From Pseudomonadota bacterium (GTDB lineage: Bacteria > Pseudomonadota > Alphaproteobacteria > Paracaedibacterales > CAITNM01): DNA of 14,116 nt. The stretch covers positions 1 through 14,116 of the forward strand of contig JAPLON010000143.1 of NCBI GenBank assembly GCA_026400695.1. The letters are read 5' to 3'. The notes beneath the pieces were generated by a model. That model was given only the letters and a program-made list of their open reading frames with translations, did no database searches and had not been told where the DNA came from. The position numbers and the translations under genes were made by a program. This document shows positions 8,792 through 14,116 of this stretch, in pieces; positions within the stretch are counted from its first letter, which is position 1; the number at the start of each line of letters is the position of its first letter.

Positions 8792-8930
8792 TACGTTTAG
8801 TGTAACCATAACTATTGAAATATTCTCCGTTTCGGCATTTGAATAGTTGGGGAACTGTCTTATCGTGTTTATAGCCTCTTGCTTCATAAAATTTTGGAGC
8901 TTGAAAATCACAAGTAGCGATGTAATTCAT
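8781..8930 (-). pseudogene. 49-residue frame, possible frameshifted tail of the exported protein or gene remnant
   Basis: This minus-strand frame starts with ATG at 8930 and stops with TAA at 8783-8781. It overlaps the last 23 bases of the small exported protein gene (9210-8908) in the +1 frame. Its sequence looks protein-like: it contains CDFQAPKFYEARGY (7-20) and a second cysteine in LFKCRNGEYF (29-38). The FQAPxFYxxxGY segment resembles the C-terminal part of GNAT-type acetyltransferases, but nothing upstream in this frame encodes the acetyl-CoA-binding part (a stop lies about 20 codons upstream of its ATG). It may be an independent small gene, a gene remnant, or the continuation of the upstream gene after a +1 shift. 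I cannot decide between these. Confidence 0.4.
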
Positions 8931-9210
8931 GCCGAAGACGGTCAAAATCATTACGCCATGTATAGTGTGATTGTGTAATTTCTAAGCTATCAACTGGGGC
9001 CATGACTGTGGTGTTTTCACCACCATAAGCCATCCAAGTAACAGCTTCCTCTTTTTCAGGTGAAACCCATATAGTTACACCTTTAGCTGGATTAAGCTCT
9101 CTTGAAATTAGAGTTGTGGGAGATTGCTCGAAAGGATCATCAGTTTCTTCACCGTCAGCTGAATAAGCTATGGCGGTTATAAGTAACAATAAAAACAATT
9201 TGATTGGCAT
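8908..9210 (-). CDS. Small exported protein of unknown family
   Basis: This 100-residue protein has a clear Sec signal peptide: MPIK, a leucine-rich core, and likely cleavage in IAYS-A near residue 18. The mature part is acidic and contains a strand-like stretch (VTIWVSPEKEEAVTWMAYGG, 45-64) and a charged end (NDFDRLRHELHRYL). It has no recognisable domain. Expression is supported by a well-formed promoter at 9243-9271, which places the start of transcription about 26 bases before the ATG. No clear Shine-Dalgarno sequence is seen. It ends in TTG TGA, directly followed in the +1 frame by open, protein-like sequence down to 8781. The 100-residue product may therefore be truncated relative to an ancestral protein of about 142 residues. 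Confidence 0.6.
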   Translation of the reverse strand: MPIKLFLLLLITAIAYSADGEETDDPFEQSPTTLISRELNPAKGVTIWVSPEKEEAVTWMAYGGENTTVMAPVDSLEITQSHYTWRNDFDRLRHELHRYL

Positions 9211-9242
9211 AAAAATAAGAATAACTGAAACTATTTGACATA

Positions 9243-9271
9243 TATATAGTATGCTTGATGGTAATTTTCAA
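9243..9271 (-). promoter_or_regulatory. Sigma70-type promoter for the small exported protein
   Basis: On the minus strand, TTGAAA (9271-9266, five of six consensus matches) is separated by exactly 17 bp from TATATA (9248-9243). The AT-rich start region would begin transcription around 9236, giving a leader of about 26 bases. This is the best-formed promoter in the window. Confidence 0.55.
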
Positions 9272-9358
9272 TCCATTACGCTTAAATGATAATCGATAAT
9301 TTTTTCAATTAGCTGAAGTGTGACAGTTTTTTTAAAAACATTTGATTTGTTAAGTAAC

Positions 9359-9445
9359 AACTGGACCCCGCGATCTGAGTCGCGGGACGTCGGTTGCTGG
9401 GAGGCCGTCCTTGTGAACCTACTTAGTAGTTGAAGCGATCCAGTT
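9359..9445. repeat. 87-bp palindromic intergenic repeat, copy 1
   Basis: The ends AACTGGA (9359-9365) and TCCAGTT (9439-9445) are perfect 7-bp inverted repeats. Inside, CCCGCGA (9367-9373) and TCGCGGG (9380-9386) form a strong hairpin with a 6-base loop. GACG/CGTC and CTAC-TTA-GTAG stems follow, giving a clover-like fold, and a T tract (TTATTTTTT) follows on the plus strand. The half-motifs resemble the CTGGATCCCGCGG...CCGCGGGATGACG and GTC-TTGCGAG...GATCCAG modules common as dispersed intergenic repeats in many proteobacteria. It is GC-rich compared with the surrounding DNA and lies in the gap between small genes. Confidence 0.7.
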
Positions 9446-9456
9446 TTATTTTTTCG

Positions 9457-9768
9457 TCTCGTTTTAAAGCATCGCGAATGTGGAAGCGGTAGGTTTAGTT
9501 TAGGTAGGCTTAGTCTCGTACCCATAAAGGGCGTCCATGCTTTTTGCAAAGCATCTTCTTGGCAGTAAATGGGCCTTTGGTAATTTGCCATTAGCCCAGT
9601 AATTCTTGGCATACCGCACAAGGTACGCAACAATCTGCATTTATTCCGTTCATGCCAATATTCAAACGGTAGCAAACTGCAACGTGCCAGTGAAAGTATC
9701 TTAAACGATTTTTTTCAAAGGAAGTGTTTTTTTAGTTCTAGAAATATCCACGATGCATTAAAACGAGA
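9457..9768. repeat. Inverted near-repeat flanking about 275 bp of gene-poor DNA
   Basis: TCTCGTTTTAAAGCATCG (9457-9474) recurs inverted as CGATGCATTAAAACGAGA (9751-9768), matching at 17 of 18 bases with weaker similarity extending outward. Read outward, both arms encode DALKRD, and several differences fall at third codon positions. The enclosed DNA has several small stems: 9537-9554 (ATGCTTT/AAAGCAT), 9571-9597 (GGGC/GCCC), and TTGGCAT 9606-9612 with ATGCCAA 9652-9658. I see no transposase, no RNA family I recognise and no convincing gene. The region may be two decayed paralogous gene ends or the remains of a small element. Confidence 0.4.
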
Positions 9769-9811
9769 TTACAAAAATGGTCCAGTTAGAGTATTTCAAT
9801 ATGAAATTAAT

Positions 9812-9897
9812 CATTGGACTGCCACGCCCCAAAAGGGGCTCGCAGAGACGAGATCTGGTCATTACGAGAGTAGGGTTGTGGTGGTGGTGATCCAGTG
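9812..9897. repeat. 86-bp palindromic intergenic repeat, copy 2
   Basis: The ends CATTGGA (9812-9818) and TCCAGTG (9891-9897) are inverted repeats matching at 6 of 7 bases. Inside are the hairpin GCCCC-AAAA-GGGGC (9826-9839) and a degraded palindrome around AGATCT (CTCGCAGAGACG...GGTCATTACGAG), close to the CTCGCAATGACG/CGTCATTGCGAG module seen in dispersed proteobacterial repeats. It has almost the same length and end sequence as the copy at 9359-9445 but a different interior. It lies 16 bases past the stop of the 59-residue gene on the minus strand and could end that transcript. Confidence 0.65.
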
Positions 9898-9913
9898 AAA
9901 AAACCTTATCATT

Positions 9914-10093
9914 TTATGGGTCATTAAACCAAGGTACGGTTGGAATGTTAGGTTTTTGCTTGTCTAGCTTAAAACTAATTTCGATTGCCCTTAGGGCTTG
10001 GGTATATTTTTTGTTTTTGATGGCAGTTAAAATTAAATGGTGATTAATGCGGCTTAATTTTTTTTCAAACTTTGCAGTCTTTTGGGAGGCCAT
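9914..10093 (-). CDS. 59-residue basic protein of unknown family
   Basis: This ATG (10093) to TAA (9914) frame encodes 59 residues with composition typical of a real small protein. The N-terminal half is lysine-rich and amphipathic (MASQKTAKFEKKLSRINHHL). The middle is helical (YTQALRAIEISFKL, 30-43), with a TPR-like pattern but only one repeat's worth. The tail is proline-containing (KPNIPTVPWFNDP). No signal peptide or membrane segment is present, so it is probably cytoplasmic. Codons show the AT-rich third positions seen in neighbouring genes. It lies 75 bp after prs on the same strand with no strong terminator between, so it may be cotranscribed. A weak GGA precedes the ATG by about ten bases. 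I recognise no family. Confidence 0.6.
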   Translation of the reverse strand: MASQKTAKFEKKLSRINHHLILTAIKNKKYTQALRAIEISFKLDKQKPNIPTVPWFNDP

Positions 10094-10168
10094 AAAATTT
10101 TTCCAACTTTGTTTTACGAATTAATAATAAATCAAAATTAAAAATGCCCATCAATTTTTGTGAATTTT

Positions 10169-11065
10169 TTATTTTGGGTTGCTGAATTTTTTTAGATTTT
10201 CAGCCAATAGTGGCGCAATATCAATTACCTTGAATTTTGACCCTAAATTGGATTGGTTGATACTGTTAGTAACAACCATTTTATCAATTGCAGAATTGGA
10301 AATATTATTTATAGCTTGTTCTGAAAGCACTGCGTGGGTTGCAAATGCTTCAACAGAAAGCGCCCCATTTTTTATTAGTAATTCAGCAGCTTGGCATAAA
10401 GTATTACCTGTATCCACGATGTCATCAACTAGTACACAGTGATTTCCCTTCACATCCCCCATGATTCCATCCATTTCGCATGTGTTGTGATTTTTGCGAA
10501 TTTTACTAATTACCGCAAGATTCGTATTTAACAATCCACTCAATTTGCGGGCGCGAATCAACCCACCAATATCCGGGGAAACTATGGTTAAATTAAGTTT
10601 ATCTTTTAGTGAATTAGCAAACAAATTTGTGGTTTCTATATTTTGGACATTAATTTTGAAAAAACCTTCTATTTGCGGAGAATGCAAATCGATAGTTATT
10701 AAATGATCAACTTTTGAGGCTTCAAGTAGACTTGCCACTAATCTTGCTGAAATTGGCCCGTATGCATAGGATGGTCGGTCCTGCCTGCTGTAACCAAAAT
10801 ATGGAACGACAGCTATTACTTTGCGTGCTCCGGAACGCTTTGCTGCATCTACTAAAAGAAACAACTCCATTAGATAGTCATTTGCTGGCTTTGAGGTTGA
10901 TTGCACAATAATCACATCTTCGTTGTAGGCACCTTCAGAAAGCTGCACACGAAATTCTTGATCTTGGTAGCGCTCTATAAGGGTATCAATTTTTGGCATA
11001 TCCAAATTTTGGCAAAGGGTATTAACTAATTGTGAACTGGCGCTTCCTGCTATGATTTTTGCCAT
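10169..11065 (-). CDS. prs: Ribose-phosphate pyrophosphokinase (PRPP synthetase)
   Basis: This cytoplasmic enzyme makes PRPP from ribose 5-phosphate and ATP for nucleotide, His and Trp synthesis. The family pattern runs the full length: an N-terminal ribose-phosphate synthase domain, PYFGYSRQDR at 88-97 (ATP-contacting RQD), DLHSPQIEGFF at 126-136, and the PRPP-binding signature CVLVDDIVDTGNTL at 210-223. It is 298 residues against the usual 310-320, with a shortened C-terminus. Two motifs deviate: the usual RFxDGE is RYQDQE (32-37), and the flexible-loop KRR is KIR (188-190), which keeps the catalytic lysine and the outer arginine. The ATG at 11065 has AGG about nine bases upstream. It is divergent from tRNA-Gln. 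The deviations suggest a diverged but probably working enzyme. Confidence 0.93.
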   Translation of the reverse strand: MAKIIAGSASSQLVNTLCQNLDMPKIDTLIERYQDQEFRVQLSEGAYNEDVIIVQSTSKPANDYLMELFLLVDAAKRSGARKVIAVVPYFGYSRQDRPSYAYGPISARLVASLLEASKVDHLITIDLHSPQIEGFFKINVQNIETTNLFANSLKDKLNLTIVSPDIGGLIRARKLSGLLNTNLAVISKIRKNHNTCEMDGIMGDVKGNHCVLVDDIVDTGNTLCQAAELLIKNGALSVEAFATHAVLSEQAINNISNSAIDKMVVTNSINQSNLGSKFKVIDIAPLLAENLKKFSNPK

Positions 11066-11131
11066 AATTTATACCTAATTGATTGAGCTTGAAGTTAAAC
11101 ATACAACTCCTAATAATTTTTGCCAAACACC

Positions 11132-11159
11132 TTGATTTTTAGCCTGGTTCTGTTATCTT
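11132..11159 (+). promoter_or_regulatory. Candidate extended -10 promoter for tRNA-Gln
   Basis: TTGATT (11132-11137) and TATCTT (11154-11159) are separated by 16 bp, and the -10 box is preceded by TGT, an extended -10 element. Transcription would begin a few bases before the tRNA at 11171. The same message may continue into alaS, since no terminator is visible between them. Confidence 0.45.
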
Positions 11160-11170
11160 TGTTAAACTGT

Positions 11171-11245
11171 TGGGGTATAGCCAAGCGGTAAGGCACCGGT
11201 TTTTGGTACCGGCATCCCTAGGTTCGAATCCTAGTACCCCAGCCA
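11171..11245 (+). tRNA. tRNA-Gln (UUG anticodon)
   Basis: A full cloverleaf can be drawn. The acceptor stem is TGGGGTA (11171-11177) with TACCCCA (11235-11241). The D arm is GCC/GGC. The anticodon stem is CCGGT/ACCGG with loop TTTTGGT, placing TTG at 11203-11205. The variable loop has five bases, and the T arm is CTAGG-TTCGAAT-CCTAG. The discriminator G and the CCA end are encoded (11242-11245). A TTG anticodon reads CAA (and CAG by wobble), so this is glutamine. It sits between divergent prs and downstream alaS. Confidence 0.97.
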
Positions 11246-11323
11246 AATTCAAGTCTGTCCATTCCAATTAAGTCTAAAGATATGCTAAGCTTCCTAGCGT
11301 GTGTTTTAGAAAAATTGACTGCA

Positions 11324-13894
11324 ATGACAAATAAATCCCTACAATCGATTCGTTCCACTTTTTTGGATTATTTCAAATCTAATGGTCATGAAATTGTTAG
11401 CTCTAGTAGCTTAGTACCGCAAAATGACCCTACCCTGATGTTCACATCTGCAGGCATGGTGCCATTTAAAGATTTATTTACAGGCAAAGAAAAACGTCAT
11501 TATACAACAGCCGCATCTTCTCAAAAATGTTTACGCGCTGGCGGAAAACACAATGATTTAGACAACGTTGGTTATACAGCACGCCATCATACTTTTTTTG
11601 AAATGCTTGGAAATTTTTCATTTGGTGATTATTTCAAAGAGCGAGCCATTGTACTAGCGTGGGAATTAATTACTAAAGGTTTTGATATAAATCCAAACAA
11701 ACTGTTGGTGACTGTTTATGCTGATGATAATGAGGCTGCTAGCATTTGGAAAAGAGTTACGGGATTTCCCGACCACAGAATCATCAAAATAGCTACATCT
11801 GATAATTTTTGGAGCATGGGTGATACAGGACCTTGCGGTCCTTGTACAGAAATATTTTATGACCATGGGGATCATATAGCTGGTGGCCCTCCAGGATCTC
11901 TTGACCAGGATGGAGACCGCTTCATTGAAATTTGGAACCTGGTATTTATGCAGTATGAGCAACTGGCTGATGGTACGCGCACTAACTTGCCAAAGCCTTC
12001 AGTTGATACAGGCATGGGGTTGGAACGTATTGCTGCTCTTTTGCAAGGTGTTCATAGTAATTACGAAATTGATTTATTCAAAAATCTCATTAAAGCTTCT
12101 AAAGACATAAGTGGTAATAGCGGCATGGAACAATCCCATAATGTTATTGCTGACCACTTGCGTGCTACGAGTTTTTTAATTGCGGATGGAGTTTTACCCT
12201 CTAACGAAGGGCGTGGTTATGTTCTAAGGCGAATTATGCGGCGCGCCATGCGCCATGCCCATTTACTTGGGACAAAGGATCCTTTAATGCATTGTTTGGT
12301 GCCTAGCCTTATTAATTTGATGGGGGACACATACCCAGAGCTAAAACGTGCCGAAACACTGATTACTCAAACTCTTTTTCATGAAGAAGAAAAGTTCCGC
12401 CAAACACTTGGTCGTGGCCTGAAACTTTTAAAAGAGGAAACGGCTAATATGAATGAAGATCAGATTTTTCCAGGAGATGTAGCCTTTAAGTTGTACGATA
12501 CTTACGGATTTCCTTTAGACCTTACTCAAGATGTTTTACGTGCAGAAAATCGCAGCGTTGATGTTGCAACATTTAATTCTTCTATGGAAAAACAAAAACA
12601 GTTGGCGCGCGCTTCTTGGACGGGATCAGGTGCTGCAGCTTTTGAAAAAATTTGGTTTGAGTTAAAGGAAGAATATGGCGCTACAGAATTTTTAGGTTAT
12701 AAAAGCCTAACATCTGAGGCAAAAGTATTGGCAATTATTAAAGATGGGGAACTGTTAGATAAAGCAGTTGATGGGGCTTGGGTTTTGTGCAATCAAACGC
12801 CTTTTTATGCTGAATCTGGCGGACAAGTTGGTGACGTTGGTTTAATGGAAAATGACGATGGTAGTTTTGAAGTAATTGATTGTCAAAAAATGATTGGTTC
12901 ATTACACGCGCATAAAATTAGCATAAAGCATGGCGAACTAAACACCGGTTCGGATGTACGCTTAAAAGTTAACCACAAAGTTCGTGCGCAAGTGGCCGCT
13001 AACCATTCAGCTACTCACCTTTTGCACGCTAGTTTGCGTAAAATTTTAGGAGATCATGTTAGCCAGAAGGGGTCATTGGTTGGTGCAAATCGTTTGCGTT
13101 TTGACTTTACACACTCTGTTGCGGTAACATCTGAACAACTAAGAAAAATAGAAGCACTTACCAACCAAGAAATTTTAGCTAACCATGTAGCTCATACCAA
13201 ATTAATGACGCCAGAAGCCGCAATTGGCGAAGGAGCAATGGCATTATTTGGCGAAAAATATGGTGATATTGTGCGTGTGCTTCGGCTTGGTGATTTTTCA
13301 GTAGAGCTTTGTGGTGGTACCCATGTAGAACGCACAGGAGACATTGGTTTAATTAAGATTGTTAATGAATCTAGCGTAGCTGCCGGAGTACGTCGCATTG
13401 AGGCAATTTCTGGTTTAAGTATTATAGAGCGCATGTACGAGCAACAAGATGCTTCAGGTATAGAGCAAGAAAATTTACGAAAAACCATTCATGATTTGCA
13501 AAAGCAATTAGCCGAAACTAAGCGACAATTTGCATTGGGCGGTTCTGTAAGTCAAGAAATAACAACTATTTCAGGTATAGATGTAATTTTAAAAAATCTT
13601 AATGATATCCCTGCTAAAGATCTGAAAGGCATAGCCGATGATTTAAAGAAAAATCTTAAATCTGGGATAGTTGTCGTAACTAGTGTGTACGAAGACAAGG
13701 TTTCACTGGTAGTTGCTGTGACAAATGATTTAACTTCAAAAATTAGTGCCGTTGATTTAGCGAAGGTAGCTGCACTTACAGTCGGTGGACAAGGCGGCGG
13801 TGGCCGACCTGATATGGCTCAAGCTGGAGGAACAGAACCCAAAGATGTTAGAAAAATCCAAGCAGCAATTGAGAATAGTCTAAAGGCAGTGTAA
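11324..13894 (+). CDS. alaS: Alanyl-tRNA synthetase
   Basis: This class II synthetase charges tRNA-Ala and clears mischarged Ser and Gly with an internal editing domain. It has 856 residues, within the normal range of about 850-880. The aminoacylation core includes the N-terminal region (SSSLVPQNDPTLMFTSAGM, 26-44), motif 2 region (RAGGKHNDLDNVG, 71-83), TGPCGPCTEIFYD (168-180) and GMGLER (230-235). The editing site has HSATH at 561-565 and CGGTH at 663-667, matching the zinc/editing residues of the E. coli enzyme almost position for position. The C-Ala domain ends in GGQGGGGRPDMAQAGG (821-836). ATG 11324 fits the family N-terminus (MTNKSLQSIRSTFLDYFK). An in-frame ATG at 11282 would add 14 unaligned residues. 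It lies 78 bases downstream of tRNA-Gln on the same strand. Confidence 0.98.
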   Translation: MTNKSLQSIRSTFLDYFKSNGHEIVSSSSLVPQNDPTLMFTSAGMVPFKDLFTGKEKRHYTTAASSQKCLRAGGKHNDLDNVGYTARHHTFFEMLGNFSFGDYFKERAIVLAWELITKGFDINPNKLLVTVYADDNEAASIWKRVTGFPDHRIIKIATSDNFWSMGDTGPCGPCTEIFYDHGDHIAGGPPGSLDQDGDRFIEIWNLVFMQYEQLADGTRTNLPKPSVDTGMGLERIAALLQGVHSNYEIDLFKNLIKASKDISGNSGMEQSHNVIADHLRATSFLIADGVLPSNEGRGYVLRRIMRRAMRHAHLLGTKDPLMHCLVPSLINLMGDTYPELKRAETLITQTLFHEEEKFRQTLGRGLKLLKEETANMNEDQIFPGDVAFKLYDTYGFPLDLTQDVLRAENRSVDVATFNSSMEKQKQLARASWTGSGAAAFEKIWFELKEEYGATEFLGYKSLTSEAKVLAIIKDGELLDKAVDGAWVLCNQTPFYAESGGQVGDVGLMENDDGSFEVIDCQKMIGSLHAHKISIKHGELNTGSDVRLKVNHKVRAQVAANHSATHLLHASLRKILGDHVSQKGSLVGANRLRFDFTHSVAVTSEQLRKIEALTNQEILANHVAHTKLMTPEAAIGEGAMALFGEKYGDIVRVLRLGDFSVELCGGTHVERTGDIGLIKIVNESSVAAGVRRIEAISGLSIIERMYEQQDASGIEQENLRKTIHDLQKQLAETKRQFALGGSVSQEITTISGIDVILKNLNDIPAKDLKGIADDLKKNLKSGIVVVTSVYEDKVSLVVAVTNDLTSKISAVDLAKVAALTVGGQGGGGRPDMAQAGGTEPKDVRKIQAAIENSLKAV

Positions 13895-13897
13895 ATC

Positions 13898-13951
13898 ATG
13901 TTTGAACAATTTGTAGAGCGCGTTGCTCATTATGCAAGTTTTTTCACATGA
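13898..13951 (+). other. 17-residue frame directly after alaS, possible truncated gene start
   Basis: ATG at 13898, three bases after the alaS stop, opens a frame encoding MFEQFVERVAHYASFFT before a TGA. An AGG lies about ten bases upstream. The position (as for a cotranscribed next gene) and composition could fit the start of a gene that has been broken by the GC-rich sequence that follows. It may equally be chance. Confidence 0.2.
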
Positions 13952-13952
13952 A

Positions 13953-14116
13953 TTAACGAATGATTAATCTTTTGATGGTATACGGTTCCATCCCCCACCC
14001 CCGCCCAAATAAAGGGTGGGCCACCCGCCTTGGCTCCAACCTTGTAGCAGATAAAGCTTCGCCATTGGCATCCTTTTGGGCTTTAAGTAGATGCCTTGAA
14101 GTAATATCTGAAGAAC
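13953..14116. other. Window-edge segment with open frames on both strands, unresolved
   Basis: On the plus strand, an ATG at 13960 opens a frame to the edge (MINLLMVYGSIPHPRPNKGW...). On the minus strand, a frame enters from the edge and stops with TAA at 13953-13955 (...KAQKDANGEALSAT...WGMEPYTIKRLIIR). The first half of the minus frame has more A/T at third positions, like the window's genes, so it is slightly favoured as the 3' end of a gene. The GC-rich middle has few stops in any frame, so openness is weak evidence. No family is recognised. Confidence 0.25.
13994..14026. repeat. GC-rich competing inverted repeats after alaS
   Basis: CCCACCC (13994-14000) can pair with GGGTGGG (14014-14020) across a 13-base loop. 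GGGTGG (14014-14019) can instead pair with CCACCC (14021-14026) as a near-perfect palindrome. The middle segment therefore has two mutually exclusive partners. No T tract follows on the plus strand, so it is not a standard terminator. Its GC content stands out from the surroundings and suggests a dispersed repeat. Confidence 0.45.

Noticed and set aside
9268..9675. A 135-codon minus-strand frame through the gene-poor region
   Set aside because: It starts with TTG, has no ribosome binding site, and runs straight through the palindromic repeat at 9359-9445. Its composition (many R, P, T, C, L) is what random GC-richer DNA gives, and no family is recognised.
9357..9720. A structured RNA gene such as RNase P RNA, tmRNA, SRP RNA or 6S RNA
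   Set aside because: Several hairpins are present, but none of the diagnostic conserved sequences of these RNAs is visible. The strongest structure is better explained as a dispersed palindromic repeat.
9590..9898. A plus-strand open frame of about 100 codons ending in the second palindromic repeat
   Set aside because: It has no ATG or plausible alternative start with a ribosome binding site, and its last third is translated repeat. It may contain decayed coding sequence, noted under the inverted near-repeat, but is not supportable as a gene.
11282..11323. An upstream ATG start for alaS adding 14 residues
   Set aside because: The extra residues do not fit the conserved AlaRS N-terminus, which begins naturally at 11324. 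Neither site has a decisive ribosome binding site.
1..14116. CRISPR array, transposase, phage or defence system
   Set aside because: No regularly spaced direct repeats, no transposase or integrase motifs and no recognisable defence proteins were seen on either strand. The long minus-strand frames inside rpoC and alaS and the plus-strand frames inside prs are antisense or out-of-frame shadows of conserved genes.

Overview
The window is AT-rich bacterial DNA carrying core housekeeping and respiratory genes. Three things point to an alphaproteobacterium: a three-gene cytochrome bc1 operon with separate Rieske, cytochrome b and cytochrome c1 genes (fbcFBC order), the style of the AlaRS and RpoC sequences, and small palindromic intergenic repeats with TGGA...TCCA ends. 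The low GC, scattered short orphan reading frames and decayed-looking intergenic DNA fit a host-associated lineage of the Rickettsiales or Holosporales kind. That placement is an inference; no species can be named from this sequence.

Layout, left to right. (1) 2-3625 (+): the 3' part of rpoC, RNA polymerase beta' subunit, lacking about the first 180 residues, followed by a good intrinsic terminator. (2) 3743-4954 (+): a 12-helix-type MFS transporter. (3) 5025-6131 (+): a GTG-started, signal-peptide-bearing protein of unknown family, convergent with the next operon. (4) 8641-6183 (-): petA-petB-petC, encoding the ubiquinol:cytochrome c reductase core, tightly packed with a 3-nt gap and an ATGA overlap. 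(5) 9210-8781 (-): a small exported protein with a well-formed promoter. It overlaps a +1-frame reading frame that could be its lost or frameshifted continuation. (6) 9211-9913: gene-poor DNA with two palindromic repeats of 86-87 bp and an inverted near-repeat. (7) 10093-9914 (-): a previously unlisted 59-residue basic protein just downstream of prs. (8) 11065-10169 (-): prs, PRPP synthetase. (9) 11171-11245 (+): tRNA-Gln(UUG), divergent from prs. (10) 11324-13894 (+): alaS. (11) 13895-14116: a short tail with a GC-rich set of competing inverted repeats and reading frames running off the window edge.

Functionally this is transcription (rpoC), translation (tRNA-Gln, alaS), nucleotide precursor supply (prs) and aerobic electron transport (petABC). 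Mixed in are lineage-specific secreted and transport proteins. I found no CRISPR array, no rRNA, no recognisable transposase and no clear defence or phage system. The most unusual material lies between 8628 and 10093.
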